64,000 bases of DNA, from the NCBI GenBank assembly GCA_021399445.1, contig JAJTUQ010000003.1, positions 5,704,001-5,768,000 on the forward strand, given 5' to 3'. Under the pieces are notes generated by a model. That model did no database searches. It was not told the origin of the DNA and saw nothing but the letters and a program-made list of their open reading frames with translations. This document shows positions 44,702-56,411 of this stretch, in pieces. Made by a program: the position numbers and the translations under genes. The DNA is from Xylogone sp. PMI_703 (lineage: Eukaryota; Ascomycota; Leotiomycetes). Position 1 is the stretch's first letter. Each line of letters opens with the position of its first letter.

Positions 44702-45380
44702 GTCAGATCAATCAGTTGGAGTAGGTGTGTAGGTGTACGTGTAGATCTTGAAGTGTGGTATTTGTACATAGTCAACTAGCACGGTAGCCACGAAAAGTAT
44801 CGAGATTTAAAAGTCCTACTAGGTAAAATATATGAGCAGTTAAATTTGAAAGTATTTGCACAAATTGAATCATTATTTTGATATGGTTTCGGAGAAGAGA
44901 ATATTTATTTTTTCATATTTTCATAATTATGTGAGTCCATTTTGTATTAAATAACAAGCCCATCAGATGTTTGACTTTTATGTGTGGGTAATATCCTTTT
45001 CATTATTGTACTTTTGAAAGTTAGCTTAATAAGAAGTTCATGACTGGCCCCAGTTCAAAATGTCTATATAGGTACACATTGGAAAGACTAGAAGTTTGTT
45101 AACAATTCTATTGTGCTGACTAACAATACTTATTCATGCACGGATGCTAGACAGCGTCTCGGGAAAAGCAGTGCCGGACCCCTCGACCCCACACTCTCTT
45201 ATCACGCCTATCAAGTGACCTCGGAGCTACTGATTACTCATTTGGCGATATTTGAAATGGAGTTACGCCATAAGCTCCGAAACCCAACGTCAACCTTTTC
45301 GCCAACCTGCAATATCGCAGCTATCATCGTTACGTCTCTGCTAACGCGGATCAGAGTAAAGAGAGGCAGTACCTACTCCA
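44702..45380. other. intergenic, no gene seen
   Basis: About 680 bp between PurU and the WD40 gene. AT-rich at the PurU side. The last 250 bp hold an open frame of about 100 codons without protein character and are probably the WD40 gene promoter and leader. Confidence 0.45.
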
Positions 45381-47703
45381 ATGGCATCACATACCGGCGA
45401 CCAGCAGCAATCTCCTCTAGATGATAACGACAATGAGGACGTGGATATCCAGCCGGATAACGAATCGGATAATGAAGAGATGGCACCTCGAGCATTCCTA
45501 GAACACTTAATAAGGGCTCTCGACCAGAATGATGATGGATTCATGGAAGGTAGATGGAAGCATTTCGAATATCCCGAGCCGAGCTGACATATTGTAAGAT
45601 ATTGAAGTATCCTTCGATCGAAACGGACATGATCATGGAGAAGACGACGAAGATGATGATGAAGACAATGGCGGAGGCAACGATGATGATGAGGATGAAG
45701 ATGAGGATGATGACGACGACGGCGAATATGTGGATAATGAAGATGGTGAGCAGGATGAAGACCTCGAATCTGGACCCGCACAAGCTCGAGGCCAGCGGTC
45801 TCGGGTACTTCATATTGGCATTGAAATGCCAAATAGAGGTGGCAGTGTCGAGCCTGGACAAGGTAATATTTCCCGTGCTATTGTTGTAATTATTCCACAA
45901 AATTGGGATGCTAATAACTTAGGTGCTCTCCGATCGTTCCTGCGCTTGCTACGTTACTCTCAGAATGGGAGAAGAATGGTAATTCCAATTGATGATGACG
46001 AAGAAGGCGATGAAGATGAAGCCATTTCTCACCTATTTCGACGGCGACGGAGAGAGAGGCGTGATCCGGGTCGCTTCCCAAAAGTTCCCAGCGATGAAGG
46101 AGCGGAGCTCATGAGATCCGGAACGTTTGGCGTTAATGTAGCAGAACCCCAAAGACAATCAGATTCTACAATTTCGAGAAAGAAACGGCTTGCAAGGATG
46201 ATTCTGGATAGAGAGCTAGCTAGCTATGAACCACCAAGGCAAAGAGTTAATAATAGGGTTATGTCTCAAGTATTAATCACTTCTTGCTCATTGGAGATCT
46301 TTGCTAATACTCCTAAGGGCTTGCTACCTTCATCCAAGGCAGATATGATAATTCATTTTAATGAGCCGGTATATAGCGGCCAATTCTCAGAAGATGGCAC
46401 TTTCTTCTTCTCAGCCAATAAAGATTTCAAGGTCCGCATGTACGACACATCAAACCCTTACGAATGGAGATACTACAAGACCGTGAATTATCCCTTTGGA
46501 CAGTGGACTCTTACAGATGCATCCCTTAGTCCGGATAATAGATACCTTGCATATACCTCTATTCGAAGCCTTGTTTGTTTAGCTCCTACAAACCCGAACG
46601 ACATGGGAGATCCATATGTGCTTAATTTGGCTGATTTTGGATCTGACCCGGCCGACCGCAGCAACTACTTATCGGCTGATGCAAGATCTTTCGCGATTTG
46701 GTCTATTCGATTCTCGGGTGATGGGCGCGAGCTGGTTGCGGGTACAACCGGAGGCTCGATTGTCGTATACGATATTGAGTCTCGTCGTTCACTTCACCGA
46801 ATATTTGGTCACGAAGATGATGTGAACGCGGTTTGCTTTGCTGACTCGTCGTCTCCGCATATTCTTTACTCGGGCTCAGACGATAAAACTATTAAGGTCT
46901 GGGACACTCGAAGCTTGAGAGATAGGCGGGAGGCAGGAGCGTTTGTTGGCCATATCGAAGGCATTACATATATCGATAGTAAAGGGGATGGCCGTAAGTA
47001 CTAGAAGAATATATTCTAGGTTATTATGACTAACTGTCACGCCATAGGCTATGTTCTTAGCAATGGGAAGGAACAGAGCATGAAATTGTGGGATTTGCGT
47101 ATGGTTATGTCGCCAAAGGATTTTGGAGCTATCAAGTCGAAGGTTCAGGCAAATCCAGACGAGGACCGATTCGATTATCGATGGGGAGCCTATGATGAGG
47201 ATGACTGGTATCGTCACCCGAATGATAATTCTCTTGTTACGTTCAGAGGTCATAGTGTTTTAAGAACGCTTATTCGATGCCACTTTTCTCCGCCAGGCAG
47301 TTCAGACTCAAGATATGTCTATTCAGGAAGCGAGGATGGAAAAGTCTACATATGGAATCTAGATGCGACACTAGCAGGAACGATTGACGTGTCGAAAGAG
47401 ACTAGAACTCCCGGAGCACGTGTAAGGCGTTATCATGGGGACTTCTTCAACTCGGAATGGAGGACTTGTGTTCGAGATGCAAGTTGGCATCCAAATGTGC
47501 CCATGATTGTTGGTATGTGGCACTAGAATTCCCAACCTTTTAGATATTTACTGATGATTACAGCATCTGCTTGGGCTGGTTACGGCATGTCGTCTGGGAC
47601 ATGTAGCGTCCACTCTTGGAACGATGAAACTTCTGATGATGAAGGCGAGCCAAAAATGGGCTATCATGTTAACCAAATCCTGCAACGCGATCACTCCCTG
47701 TAG
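45381..47703 (+). CDS. WD40-repeat protein of the LEC14B / DCAF11 type
   Basis: Exons 45381-45549, 45599-45862, 45923-46993, 47048-47512 and 47564-47703 give 702 residues. Related proteins (plant LEC14B, human DCAF11) are substrate receptors of CUL4-DDB1 ubiquitin ligases; that role is inferred here. The N terminus is acidic, with a long Asp/Glu tract (about residues 65-100), then basic RRRRRERR. WD repeats begin near YSGQFSEDGTFFFSANKD; clear units end in GSDDKTIKVWDTR, SNGKEQSMKLWDLR and GSEDGKVYIWNLD, and the tail is WAGYGMSSGTCSVHSWND. The WDxR boxes (DTR, DLR) suit DDB1 binding. Intron 2 (45863-45922) is 60 nt with no in-frame stop, so its retention would add 20 residues. Confidence 0.9.
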
Positions 47704-48454
47704 GAGGTTCCACCATTCAAAAGTGGTGAGTGGTAGACAGAATATTGGTGGATTAGCCTATGGATGAGAACATATGCATATATAGAAGTTTAACCGTAAA
47801 AGTTAGAGGGTACATTTGAGTCTGTTGTCTAGTTATGTCTACTTAAACACGACTACAGTGAGGGGAAATTGAAGATAAAAGAGGTACTATTCTGAATATT
47901 ATTGCAACAGTTGCTTTTGTTCGCGATAGTTGGTTTAAACTTGTCAGGATGAACTAAATCCTGTTATCAAGCATACACAGTTAAAAGCCGTATCAAAACT
48001 TGTCTAGATCTGCGATAGCTAGCTGCAATGAATGTCGTGTCTAATATAATTCAGCTTACTGATGATGAGAATGGTCTGAATGGCACATATGGCTTTATTA
48101 GGATTTAGTATTTCCGCTCATCGCAGCATTGGCATCACCATTGGCCAAATATTTAAAGAGATTTGATTACGGGTTAACGTCTCGTAAAAAATATCATTAT
48201 ATGGCATAGAAACATGCACCCGCGGTGGCAATTATAGTCATTACACGTTGTTCATTATCCCTTGATTCAAGCCCAAGAAGCGACTATCCCGAACGCCTTT
48301 TCCATATATACCAGCCCCGCATCTTCACTCCCTTTCTCTTTTTTTCATCTTCCCTACCTAATATCTCCGTAGAAGAGGGTATGATCTTGATTATCCAAAA
48401 GCCATTCAAAGAGGTGCGCAGAACGAAGCCTAAAATCGAGCAAAAGACAAAAGA
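47704..48454. other. intergenic, convergent 3' ends
   Basis: About 750 bp between the WD40 gene and the C2H2 regulator gene; both transcripts end here. No gene recognised. Confidence 0.5.
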
Positions 48455-51108
48455 TCATCGTGATTCCAACATATCCGCATAAACTTCCAAACTCCGCCCA
48501 ATAACATCAACAATTTCCCAAATATCGTCACTCCTGAACAGCCGCGCCCAAACCCTGACTACCACGGCGCTTAACCTTCTCTCATCCCTCAGCAACTCCT
48601 CCTCAGGCGCGGCCCACTCTGTCTCAGCGACCATTTCTACTACGAACCCCAATAACCTTCTTTCAGCCTCACTCAAACCACCATCTTCGTATCTCATTCC
48701 AGCAAGAGGGACGACACGTTCCAGCCACTTCGTTAACAGCAATGCGCATTCTAGACTACATAGCGCATGCTGGATACTCCAGAAGAGCCTAGTGTGAGCG
48801 ATGCTATTGATACCGAGTTTAATCGGAATACTTAGGGCATGGGCGCAATGAAGCGCTGCGCGCGTCATCCGCTTACTTCGTGTCACTGGCGGAGCAGCTA
48901 TGATGGAAGCGGCAATCTGAGCTGGGTTGCACGAACCTAAGGATCGAACGGGACTGGTATCTATGTTGATTCGGATATAAGCTAGTCGTAGGAGAGCAGT
49001 GGAGTTGAATGAAAGAGGGCCGTGGGGAGAAAGAGGGTCGACGGAGGATTCGGGATTGTGTTCCCAACCGTGTTGCCAGCTTTTAAGGGCTCCTTCAAGA
49101 GCTGTTACGGAGGAGGTGAGGAGGTGGCCTGTTTCGGCGTTACCTTCTGGTTGCGGTTGGCTACGGTGAAGCTCCTGCGTGAGCCATATGTGTTGGATTA
49201 GAGCGTGAATAAGGATATAGCTTCCTAGACTGCTATATCTTGGTCTCTCATCTGGGGATCCAGCATCACGGCCCTTGAAAAGGCTCTGGAATGTAGGTAG
49301 GAATAGCGGTTCTAGCCGTCTATTTCGTCGCGCCTCTCTCCAGATTGCTTCATTGGGCGCTTTCCACTCCATTTCCATACAAGGTAGCTCCATATCGATC
49401 TTGCCTGAAAGGATCATAGGTGGGATATCGAAGACGATGCTATGTAAGTTGAAGAAGCAATATATTATAAGCTTTGTGCGTTTAGCTCCTTCGTGGCGGA
49501 TCCAGTCCGGCCAGGATATTGTCTCAGGTGGAGGAGATGACTTGAATCCTTCGTCTCGCATCAGAGTTTCCAGTAATGATCTAATGGCAGGAGCTTCCCG
49601 TGCTGGAGGTCTGCGTTCGAACCAGGTAGCCATAGCCATGAGAACCAATAATGCTTGCGCTGTCTCGATCGGATTATAGCCAGAAGTATCATCTAGATCA
49701 GTACTTTGATCTTGGCCAGCTATTCTGGTGTTGGCTAAAATGTTACCTGTGGGATCATGCATCTGTATCGAAGCCTTCTCATCTCTACGTCTAATTCTCT
49801 CAACACAAACTGCTTTCGCCACGTTGAAGATTTCAAGACCTTTATCCGGTTCACGACAATACTGTGCTCCGATGGCTGACAGCGCAAGTACTAATTCAAG
49901 CGAAGCTGTGGCTACGGACATGGTGGGAAGGTGGAGGAATGGCAAGTGCTCGTGAAATCCGGATATGAAGCCAGTTATGTACCGTGAAAGCGCATGTCGA
50001 GAAACAATTGTGAATCCCGGTGGAACAACATCTCTGAAAGATTCTAATTTCTCTACCACACTTGCTCTGTCATCAATACTCACGTTTGTTAACTTGAGAG
50101 GACGGCGATATAGACTCGTCATGGCGGTAGTTGGAGCATCTTTCTTCTGCGCGGCTGTATGGCTTCCCAGGTGATCTTCTGGCTGTAAACTAGGAAGGCG
50201 GCTCCCAAATTGTGTGAATGAATCACGTACATCCGATGCCTCCGTGCCGACTACTATTGTAGACTGCTGTTGCTGGTTGGCGCCATGACTCTCGGGGCCG
50301 GCAATGGGCGTATCTGGAAGTGGATCCGGGGAGAAATACGGTAGTGGCTGTTCAAACTGAAAGTAGTTACCGAACTGGTGGGATGGAAGTGATATGCTAT
50401 CAAGAAACGACGAGAAATCTCCACTGGTAGCTTCCATATGAGACGGAAACCAGGGATCGGTGATAGGGGCACCGACTAGCATTGCTGAGTTGGGCATTGG
50501 GGCATTTGTCTCGTTTGCAGGATTGGAAAGGGGTGTTGGTTGCCACTGGGCCTGTTGTGGTGTTTGGTCATCCATCTGAATGTCTATCTGAGGGCCAGGG
50601 CCTGCGTCAGGGATTGGGTATGATGGACGGCGTGGCCCATTGTTCTCTGCGTAGATCTGAGGCGCGATAATTGTTGCGCAATTATGGCTCGTCGCAACAT
50701 CGCGATCATGTCGCTGGAGATCCGGGATAAAGGTCGCTGAAGACTGAGACGGCGATGGGGATAATACTTGCACTTCAGACTCGGGCGTGGTATGATTCAG
50801 TCGGTTATGCCTGGCCAGGAGATCACTGTGAAAGCTGTGAGATGAAGTATAGCGCGGGAGATGGGACCCAACGTAGTAGAGCTAGGACTCACCGACGAGT
50901 GAAGGCTTGTGAGCATATGGTGCAGCCAAATGGTTTTTCTTTTGTATCTACATGCGTCAAGTTAGGGGAGAGAAGTTGTGGGGAGGGCGATGATGGTGAG
51001 GTCCTTACGAGAACGCTCATGGCGCTGCAGATGCTCTCTCCTGCTAAACCGCCTTTCACAGCGCCGGCACTCATACTTCTTCAGCGCACCCGAGCTGGTG
51101 GTAATCAT
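48455..51108 (-). CDS. C2H2 zinc-finger transcription factor of the Adr1 type with fungal-specific regulatory domain
   Basis: Exons 51009-51108, 50893-50947 and 48455-50825 give 841 residues. Two tandem C2H2 fingers lie at 14-34 and 42-63: CxxC with His30/His34, and CxxC with His58/His63, joined by the linker TKEKPFG. Helices read FSRREHLQRHERSH and FTRRDLLARHNRLNH, close to yeast Adr1 (RQEHLKRH and TRRDLLIRH), with Arg at -1 and +6 and His or Leu at +3, so a GGRG-type site is expected. A Ser/Pro-rich middle follows, then the fungal-specific transcription factor domain from about residue 300 (FHEHLPFLHLPTMSVATASLEL onward). It heads a run of catabolic-type genes whose promoters contain paired CYCC/GGRG sites. 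Confidence 0.92.
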
Positions 51109-51737
51109 GGCTATATCTGTCGAGAGCATATTGTGATGTCTAGATAAACATTGTTGCTGGCTAGCTCATTACGGTGGGCTGGGGTGGGAGAAACTCTGGG
51201 GTAATCTGGGGGAAGGTTTAAAGGAAACAGGCCCAGGTCTGAAGGCAAGTCTGGTTGGGTGCTGGTGCCTCTCTGCAGTCCATGCAGAGCCCTCAGAGTC
51301 TCATTTTCTCCGCAGGGTCTCACTCTACGGCTTCTACTCAGCTGGCTGGAGCGGTGGAGACTTGGCCGCCACTGGTTCTTTAATAGCTGCTTGGACGGCA
51401 GAGGTGCCTTGCGCAACCGCCTCCACTTTTAAGGAGTCTTGGTTTCTCTTTTACGTTAGTTCTTGAGTCATGTGAAGCGCTCAATCTCTGGAAAATGGAA
51501 GCCGTAAGCATCAAATCGCATTGTGGAATCCGATTCAGTCATGAGTCACGGCACGTTGTTTCATAAAGTTGAAAAGCCCTCAACATGAGCACAATATTTG
51601 TGCAGGTGATCACAACCTTCTCGGCGTGTGAAACTTCATGCTTGTTTATAGTCTTTTTCTATAATTCATACCTTCTTATATACAGATGAATACCATTTTT
51701 CAAAACCCGTACTTAATTTGTGAGAGATCTCGCTCCG
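51109..51737. promoter_or_regulatory. upstream region of the C2H2 regulator
   Basis: About 630 bp. Contains repeated tctgggg words (51190-51215), and ctcc-N8-ggag at about 51421-51436. The distal part also takes the 3' end of the decarboxylase-family gene. Confidence 0.4.
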
Positions 51738-52246
51738 CTACGACCTCTTGTACTCCCCCTTTTCAATCATATCCTCAATCACTCTCTCGGCAATCTTAAA
51801 CCCTTCCAAACCAGCAGGCTAATCCAGATTAATTTACGTCAACCAAATTTGAATGCGATATCGTATTGAAACTCATAATGAATTGAAAAGGGAAGGCTTA
51901 CCATGCCGCAGTAGACGCTAACTTGTAAAATGGCCTCTCGAATCTCAAGCTCGGTCAAACCGTTTCGAATAGCTCCCCGAATGTGATTGCCCAGCTCTGG
52001 TCCACGGTTTAATGCGCATAACATGCCAATGTTAATGAGACTTCGCTGCTTGCGCTCTAGTCCAGGTCGTGTCCATACAGATCCCCAGCAGAACTCAGTC
52101 ACCAGCTGTTGCATGGGCTGTGCAAACTCGCTGCTCCCGCCAGCAAGAGCTCTGTCGACGTAGGCATCTCCTACAACCTTGCGGCGCTCAGCAATTCCAA
52201 CCTCGAAAAGGGTCTTGTGGATCTTGGCGAGCTCGTCGGCGGACAT
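51738..52246 (-). CDS. carboxymuconolactone decarboxylase (CMD) family protein
   Basis: Two exons, 51902-52246 and 51738-51818, give 141 residues. Family block: FCWGSVWTRPGLERKQRSLINIGML, then [34 protein letters not shown], which is the gamma-carboxymuconolactone decarboxylase (AhpD-like fold) signature including the conserved Glu, Arg and His positions and the Cys near VYCG. The usual AhpD CxxC pair is absent, so a decarboxylase-type rather than a peroxidase role fits. Sits between the C2H2 regulator and a divergent dehydrogenase with which it shares a 490-bp upstream region. Confidence 0.9.
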
Positions 52247-52736
52247 TTTGGTTGAGGAGATCCTAAAGTTTTGATGTTTTCTGAAGTGAATTCGATCGAA
52301 TGGCAACTTTTTAAAAATATCACGAAGCCAGCGGTCCTATCTTCTTAAAATAATAAAGCTTCTGAGCTTCTCCTCATCTTCCTGTACCTTCGCACGGGGC
52401 TTGTAATAATTATTGTAGCCAAAGAAAGCAGCTTCAATGCACCTCCTTCTCCAAAATGGGGACCTTGCGATACTCCAACTGCGGGGAGTTATGTGGGGAT
52501 ATCTGGGGATATCGCCTTCAGCAACAGAAGCTTCACCCCTGTTACCCCAATTTGGGGCAGCTCCTCACAAACAGCTCTGGTATTATGTGGGATATACAGT
52601 AAAATCTCGTGACATGCTACCTCTTTGTCCGATCTGCTAGCTCTTTATATCCGGCATAGGAATATGGAGTTTACCCGGTTTACTACTTCCTTCCCGCAAT
52701 ATCATCAACTGTACGTTTCGTTTGTGAAGATTGAAT
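52247..52736. promoter_or_regulatory. shared divergent promoter with paired CYCC/GGRG sites
   Basis: Between the CMD-family gene and the dehydrogenase gene. It contains CTCCAAAATGGGG (52449-52461), ACTCC-N8-GGAGT (52472-52489), a tandem direct repeat of tggggatatc (52494-52513), and CCCCAATTTGGGG (52545-52557). Each pair is an inverted GGRG half-site, the type bound by Adr1-like C2H2 proteins. Confidence 0.55.
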
Positions 52737-53857
52737 ATGGGCTCAATCATGGCTGAAAATGAGGTTCCAGTGGCCGTCTATGGCTTCATCGGTGCGCAAA
52801 TCGTTCTTTATCTGCCTCTTCTGTATCTCTTCCTCAAGTACCTTCGAAGGATAGAGAAGAGAGTCGCGAGCAATGCTAACACCATGTTACCCTTGTAGGC
52901 CTCGGAAACATGGGTTTCCCAATGGCTGGGAATATGCTCAAGAAGCTTCCTGCTGGCGCAAAGCTTATTGTATGCGAAATTGTCGAATCTACGCTGAAAA
53001 GGTTCCTGGCAGAAAATCCAGGAGTGGAGAGCGCTGCGAACCCAAAAGAAATCGCTGAGAAATGCGTAAGAAATCCCTTTCGCCTATCAAAGATGTAACA
53101 CGGAAGCCTGACTTTCAGATGTCAGGATATCATCATTACAATGGTCCCTGTCGGCAAGCACGTCAAGCAAGTCTTCTGCGACGAGAGCACTGGTCTTCTC
53201 ACTATTCCCAAGGGAGGAAAGGAGAAGCTCTTTATAGAATGCAGCACTATTGATGTACCTACATCTCTCGAGGTTGGAAAAGCGGTAGCAGCGTCCGGTC
53301 TCGGGAAATTCGCAGATTGCCCAGTATCCGGTGGACCAACTGGAGCTGCGGCAGCAACTTTAACTTTCATGTGCGGTGGTGATGATACCGTTTTAGAGAA
53401 AATTAGACCAATTGTCATGACAATGGGCAAGACTTTCTTTAATTGTGGTGGACCAGGTGCTGGACTTGCAACCAAGCAAATCAACAACTATCTATCTGGA
53501 ATATGCATGCTCGGTACTGCCGAGGCGATGAATTTGGGTATTCGATATGGTTTGGACCCAAAGACCTTGGCTGGCGTCATCAACACGAGTACTGGACGAT
53601 CATACAATAGCATTGAGCAGAACCCTGTCAAGGGAATTAGTCCTAATTCAAGCGCTAATAGAGATTTCGAGGGTGGCTTCGATATTGGGCTATGCGTTGG
53701 AGTGTTACGGATGGCAAAGGGGTTAGGAGATCTGACCGGTGCAAATCTCCCGCTTGCTGATGGTTTAATAAACACGTATGCGGCGGCAAACGAAGATCCA
53801 AGATGTAAAGGCAAGGATTGTAGAAGTGTATACAAGTTTGTGGCGGATATTCCTTGA
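52737..53857 (+). CDS. 3-hydroxyisobutyrate dehydrogenase family reductase
   Basis: NAD(P)-dependent beta-hydroxyacid dehydrogenase. Three exons, 52737-52791, 52899-53065 and 53126-53857, give 317 residues. The dinucleotide motif GFIGLGNMGFPMAGNM is split by intron 1. Then come IIITMVPVGKHVKQVF, the substrate motif DCPVSGGPTGAAAATLTFM, the catalytic Lys in GAGLATKQINNYL, and a C-terminal DFEGGFDIGLCVGVLRMAKG. No mitochondrial presequence is evident, so rather than valine breakdown this could be a cytosolic tartronate- or malonate-semialdehyde-type reductase. The divergent CMD-family gene and shared promoter sites suggest joint regulation. Confidence 0.92.
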
Positions 53858-54112
53858 AGTAGCAATATTACTAGATATAATCAATTCATAAACATGTGTT
53901 TTTTGGCGTTGGTGTATTGTGAATTTGTCACCATGTAATTTGATAGCACAAGCTTTCTATCTGCATAGACTTTATAGCACTTGTTTGCTCAATAGCGCCC
54001 CATCCAGTGTTGATAAACACTTTGGGATATTACCACACTCTAAAACCTCTATTATAATTATGAACTTATTCAATTGAATATATATTTCTATTAGCTCATG
54101 TACAACTACTAC

Positions 54113-55087
54113 TTAAAGCGTCCCTGGCCAGAATCGTTTCTTGTTCTCTTCCCTGGCTAACCACTCCACGTCGTGGGCTAATACAACCTCCACCTTGTAT
54201 TGACCACCATTCATCCTCTCCAAGGTGCCAATCCTATCAATTGTCTCTTCAGCCTTTGCCTTATCAATATGTATACAGCATAACTGTCCATCAGCTCCTT
54301 TCCATTCTGCGATACCAGCTTCCTTCCGTAACAGCCTTCTATCGTGGCACGCGTCTCCACCAAGATAAACCCATGAATTCTCCCCCAGACGAGCCAAGAG
54401 ATTTACATGTCCTTGTAAATGTCCAGGCGCATTGATAATGTAAACGCTGCCATCACCGAATAAATCGATTGCTGCCGGGAAGTGTGCTAATGGCGCCCAC
54501 TTGGTGTTCGGCAGCTTTTTCACAGAGCCACCACCAGTAACAGTGCCGCTCACTCCTTCCTGATCTGGTGAAGGAAGTTCCGTTGTTCGCCCTTCTGGGA
54601 GCAAATCAGCCTCAAAATGGGAGTGTCCTCCTGTCTTGTGAGGATCACCACCCGACTTCAATACATGTATTGCGCCATGTCCTACAACGAAATGACTAGT
54701 CGGAAAATCCGAAGGCGTTCCCACATGATCCCAATGCACATGAGACAAGAAAATAAAATCAATATCCTGTGGCTTCAAGCCGCCGAGCTCAAGACTGTCC
54801 TTGACATCTGGTTCCGAAGAGAGCGGCTGTCGGGACTTGAGATGCGATTGTAGAGATGGCGGGTATTTCTCGAGGTTCTTGCGGATGCCCATATCGAAAA
54901 CGATACGGGTGAGTTGGCCGGTGGCATCGCGGTGCTGGATTAGGAATGAAATCGATGGCACCGTTTTCCTGTCTCCTTCTCTTGCTCCCTCAACGAAGAG
55001 GTGCTCTGGTAGGGTTAGGAATCCAGATGACAGAGCATGTACCGTCACGTAGTTCTGGTTGTCTCGCGCTTTTGGTAGGGCTGCCAT
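54113..55087 (-). CDS. metallo-beta-lactamase fold hydrolase, lactonase-like
   Basis: Single exon, 324 residues. Zinc-binding motif HVHWDH (SHVHWDHVGTPSDFP), further ligands in INAPGHLQGHVNLL and LGGDACHDRR, and the last in VVLAHDVEW: the complete dinuclear MBL set. The arrangement resembles N-acyl-homoserine lactonase-like and other lactone hydrolases found in fungal catabolic clusters; actual substrate unknown. Convergent with the preceding dehydrogenase (255 bp between stops) and divergent from the sugar transporter. Confidence 0.9.
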   Translation of the reverse strand: MAALPKARDNQNYVTVHALSSGFLTLPEHLFVEGAREGDRKTVPSISFLIQHRDATGQLTRIVFDMGIRKNLEKYPPSLQSHLKSRQPLSSEPDVKDSLELGGLKPQDIDFIFLSHVHWDHVGTPSDFPTSHFVVGHGAIHVLKSGGDPHKTGGHSHFEADLLPEGRTTELPSPDQEGVSGTVTGGGSVKKLPNTKWAPLAHFPAAIDLFGDGSVYIINAPGHLQGHVNLLARLGENSWVYLGGDACHDRRLLRKEAGIAEWKGADGQLCCIHIDKAKAEETIDRIGTLERMNGGQYKVEVVLAHDVEWLAREENKKRFWPGTL

Positions 55088-56411
55088 TGCTTCTTCTTTT
55101 CCCTCCTTTCCTAAATGCTTCAGTCCTTCCCTTTTCCTTTCCTGGGATCCTACTATTTACAATAGAAATGAAATTTTGCGCAAGTATATAGGTACAAAAA
55201 TGCGGCTACTTTACTTTTATTTCTTTCCTATGAATACTCCCTGAAGATGTGGATAATGTGGATTTAAGGTTGGAGAATTGCTCCACATACTTCAGGCTCC
55301 CTCACTCTCTCCACAGCTCCGCATTCCGTCGTAGCTCTCGTTCGCAAACCCCTCCTTTTCTTTACTCCAAATGAGGGGTCCAAGGAGCTTCCCCAATTAC
55401 AAGCTTGATCCCTAACTGTTCGCAATTCCACTTATGCAAATGCATAACTTCTGCACTCAAGCCTCTAGCCACTGCAAGTGCTGGCTCCATCGGAGACTGC
55501 TCCGTAGCTGTTCATATTTGAAATTGAAGTGGTTGGCAATCCACTTGTTTAAGCTTAACCACAACTATGGTATTCCTAAATGTTACTCTTCCTGATTTCT
55601 ATAAACTTATTTCAATTGCTCAAAGTCAGCGAGTGGCCGAACTGGAGGCAGTGTGCCTCCTTACACCACGCAAAGGTTAGACTGTAGTTATGCATTGCAT
55701 AAATCATGCCATTTCCATCAAAAGAGGGATTCATCCCATTCTTCGTTCCCCTCAATGCGGCATACTTCTGACTAACTACGACAATGATTAGTTTCAAAGA
55801 AACCTGCGCATGATGACTGGATTATTTCCGATCACTATTTCCATATTCACCTGTAGAAACATTTAGGTCAATTAAATCGAATAATGCCTGTATCCACTTG
55901 TTAAAGCGAAAATGGACTCCTATTGAAGTGTCTAGACAAGGTGATAGCGGATTTATCAATTCAGGGGTTAGAGTAGGCAAACTGTCTCATTAATTCTGCA
56001 CCTTATGCCTCGTGGCAACCCGGCACTCATGTATACTTTTCAAATCCCGCTCTTCGACTTCCACTCTTGAGTTTTAATCTCCACACGTGGCTTCTTCCGG
56101 CATTACTGCGCTTTCGCAGATGACCGTAGTTTCCTTCGCCTCAACGGTGTTCTCCAGGAAAATCTGGGGCCCCGGATCTCCTTTCTGTAACTGCAATTAC
56201 GGCAAGGGTCACGCCAAGTATCAGATAATATGTGATCATGCCTATCTATATTTGAAATCCCCGATTCGGGGGGTATATATTTGCATGATATATTCTTACT
56301 TCTAGAAAATTTCAGAGCATGAACTCTCAGTTTGGTGATATAGGATTGTACCTATATCGAGGATTTTAGAATACGGACGCCAGTTTTGTTTAATTGTTGT
56401 TCGACTTCACA
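55088..56411. promoter_or_regulatory. divergent upstream region, lactonase and sugar transporter
   Basis: About 1.3 kb. Lactonase side: TTGGAG-AATTG-CTCC (55270-55284), CTCC-N6-GGGG (55365-55378) and ccccaa (55391-55396). Transporter side: CCCCGATTCGGGG (56259-56271), about 140 bp before the ATG, followed at once by tatatat. A 72-codon open frame at 56087 has no protein character. Confidence 0.5.

Noticed and set aside
45541..45900. 119-codon minus-strand and 111-codon plus-strand frames in the WD40 gene
   Set aside because: Both are shadows of the GAT/GAC-rich acidic tract, giving artificial Ile/His or Met-rich peptides.
48225..48482. 85-codon plus-strand frame at the 3' end of the C2H2 gene
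   Set aside because: Mostly intergenic, overlapping the antisense of the regulator's last codons, no features.
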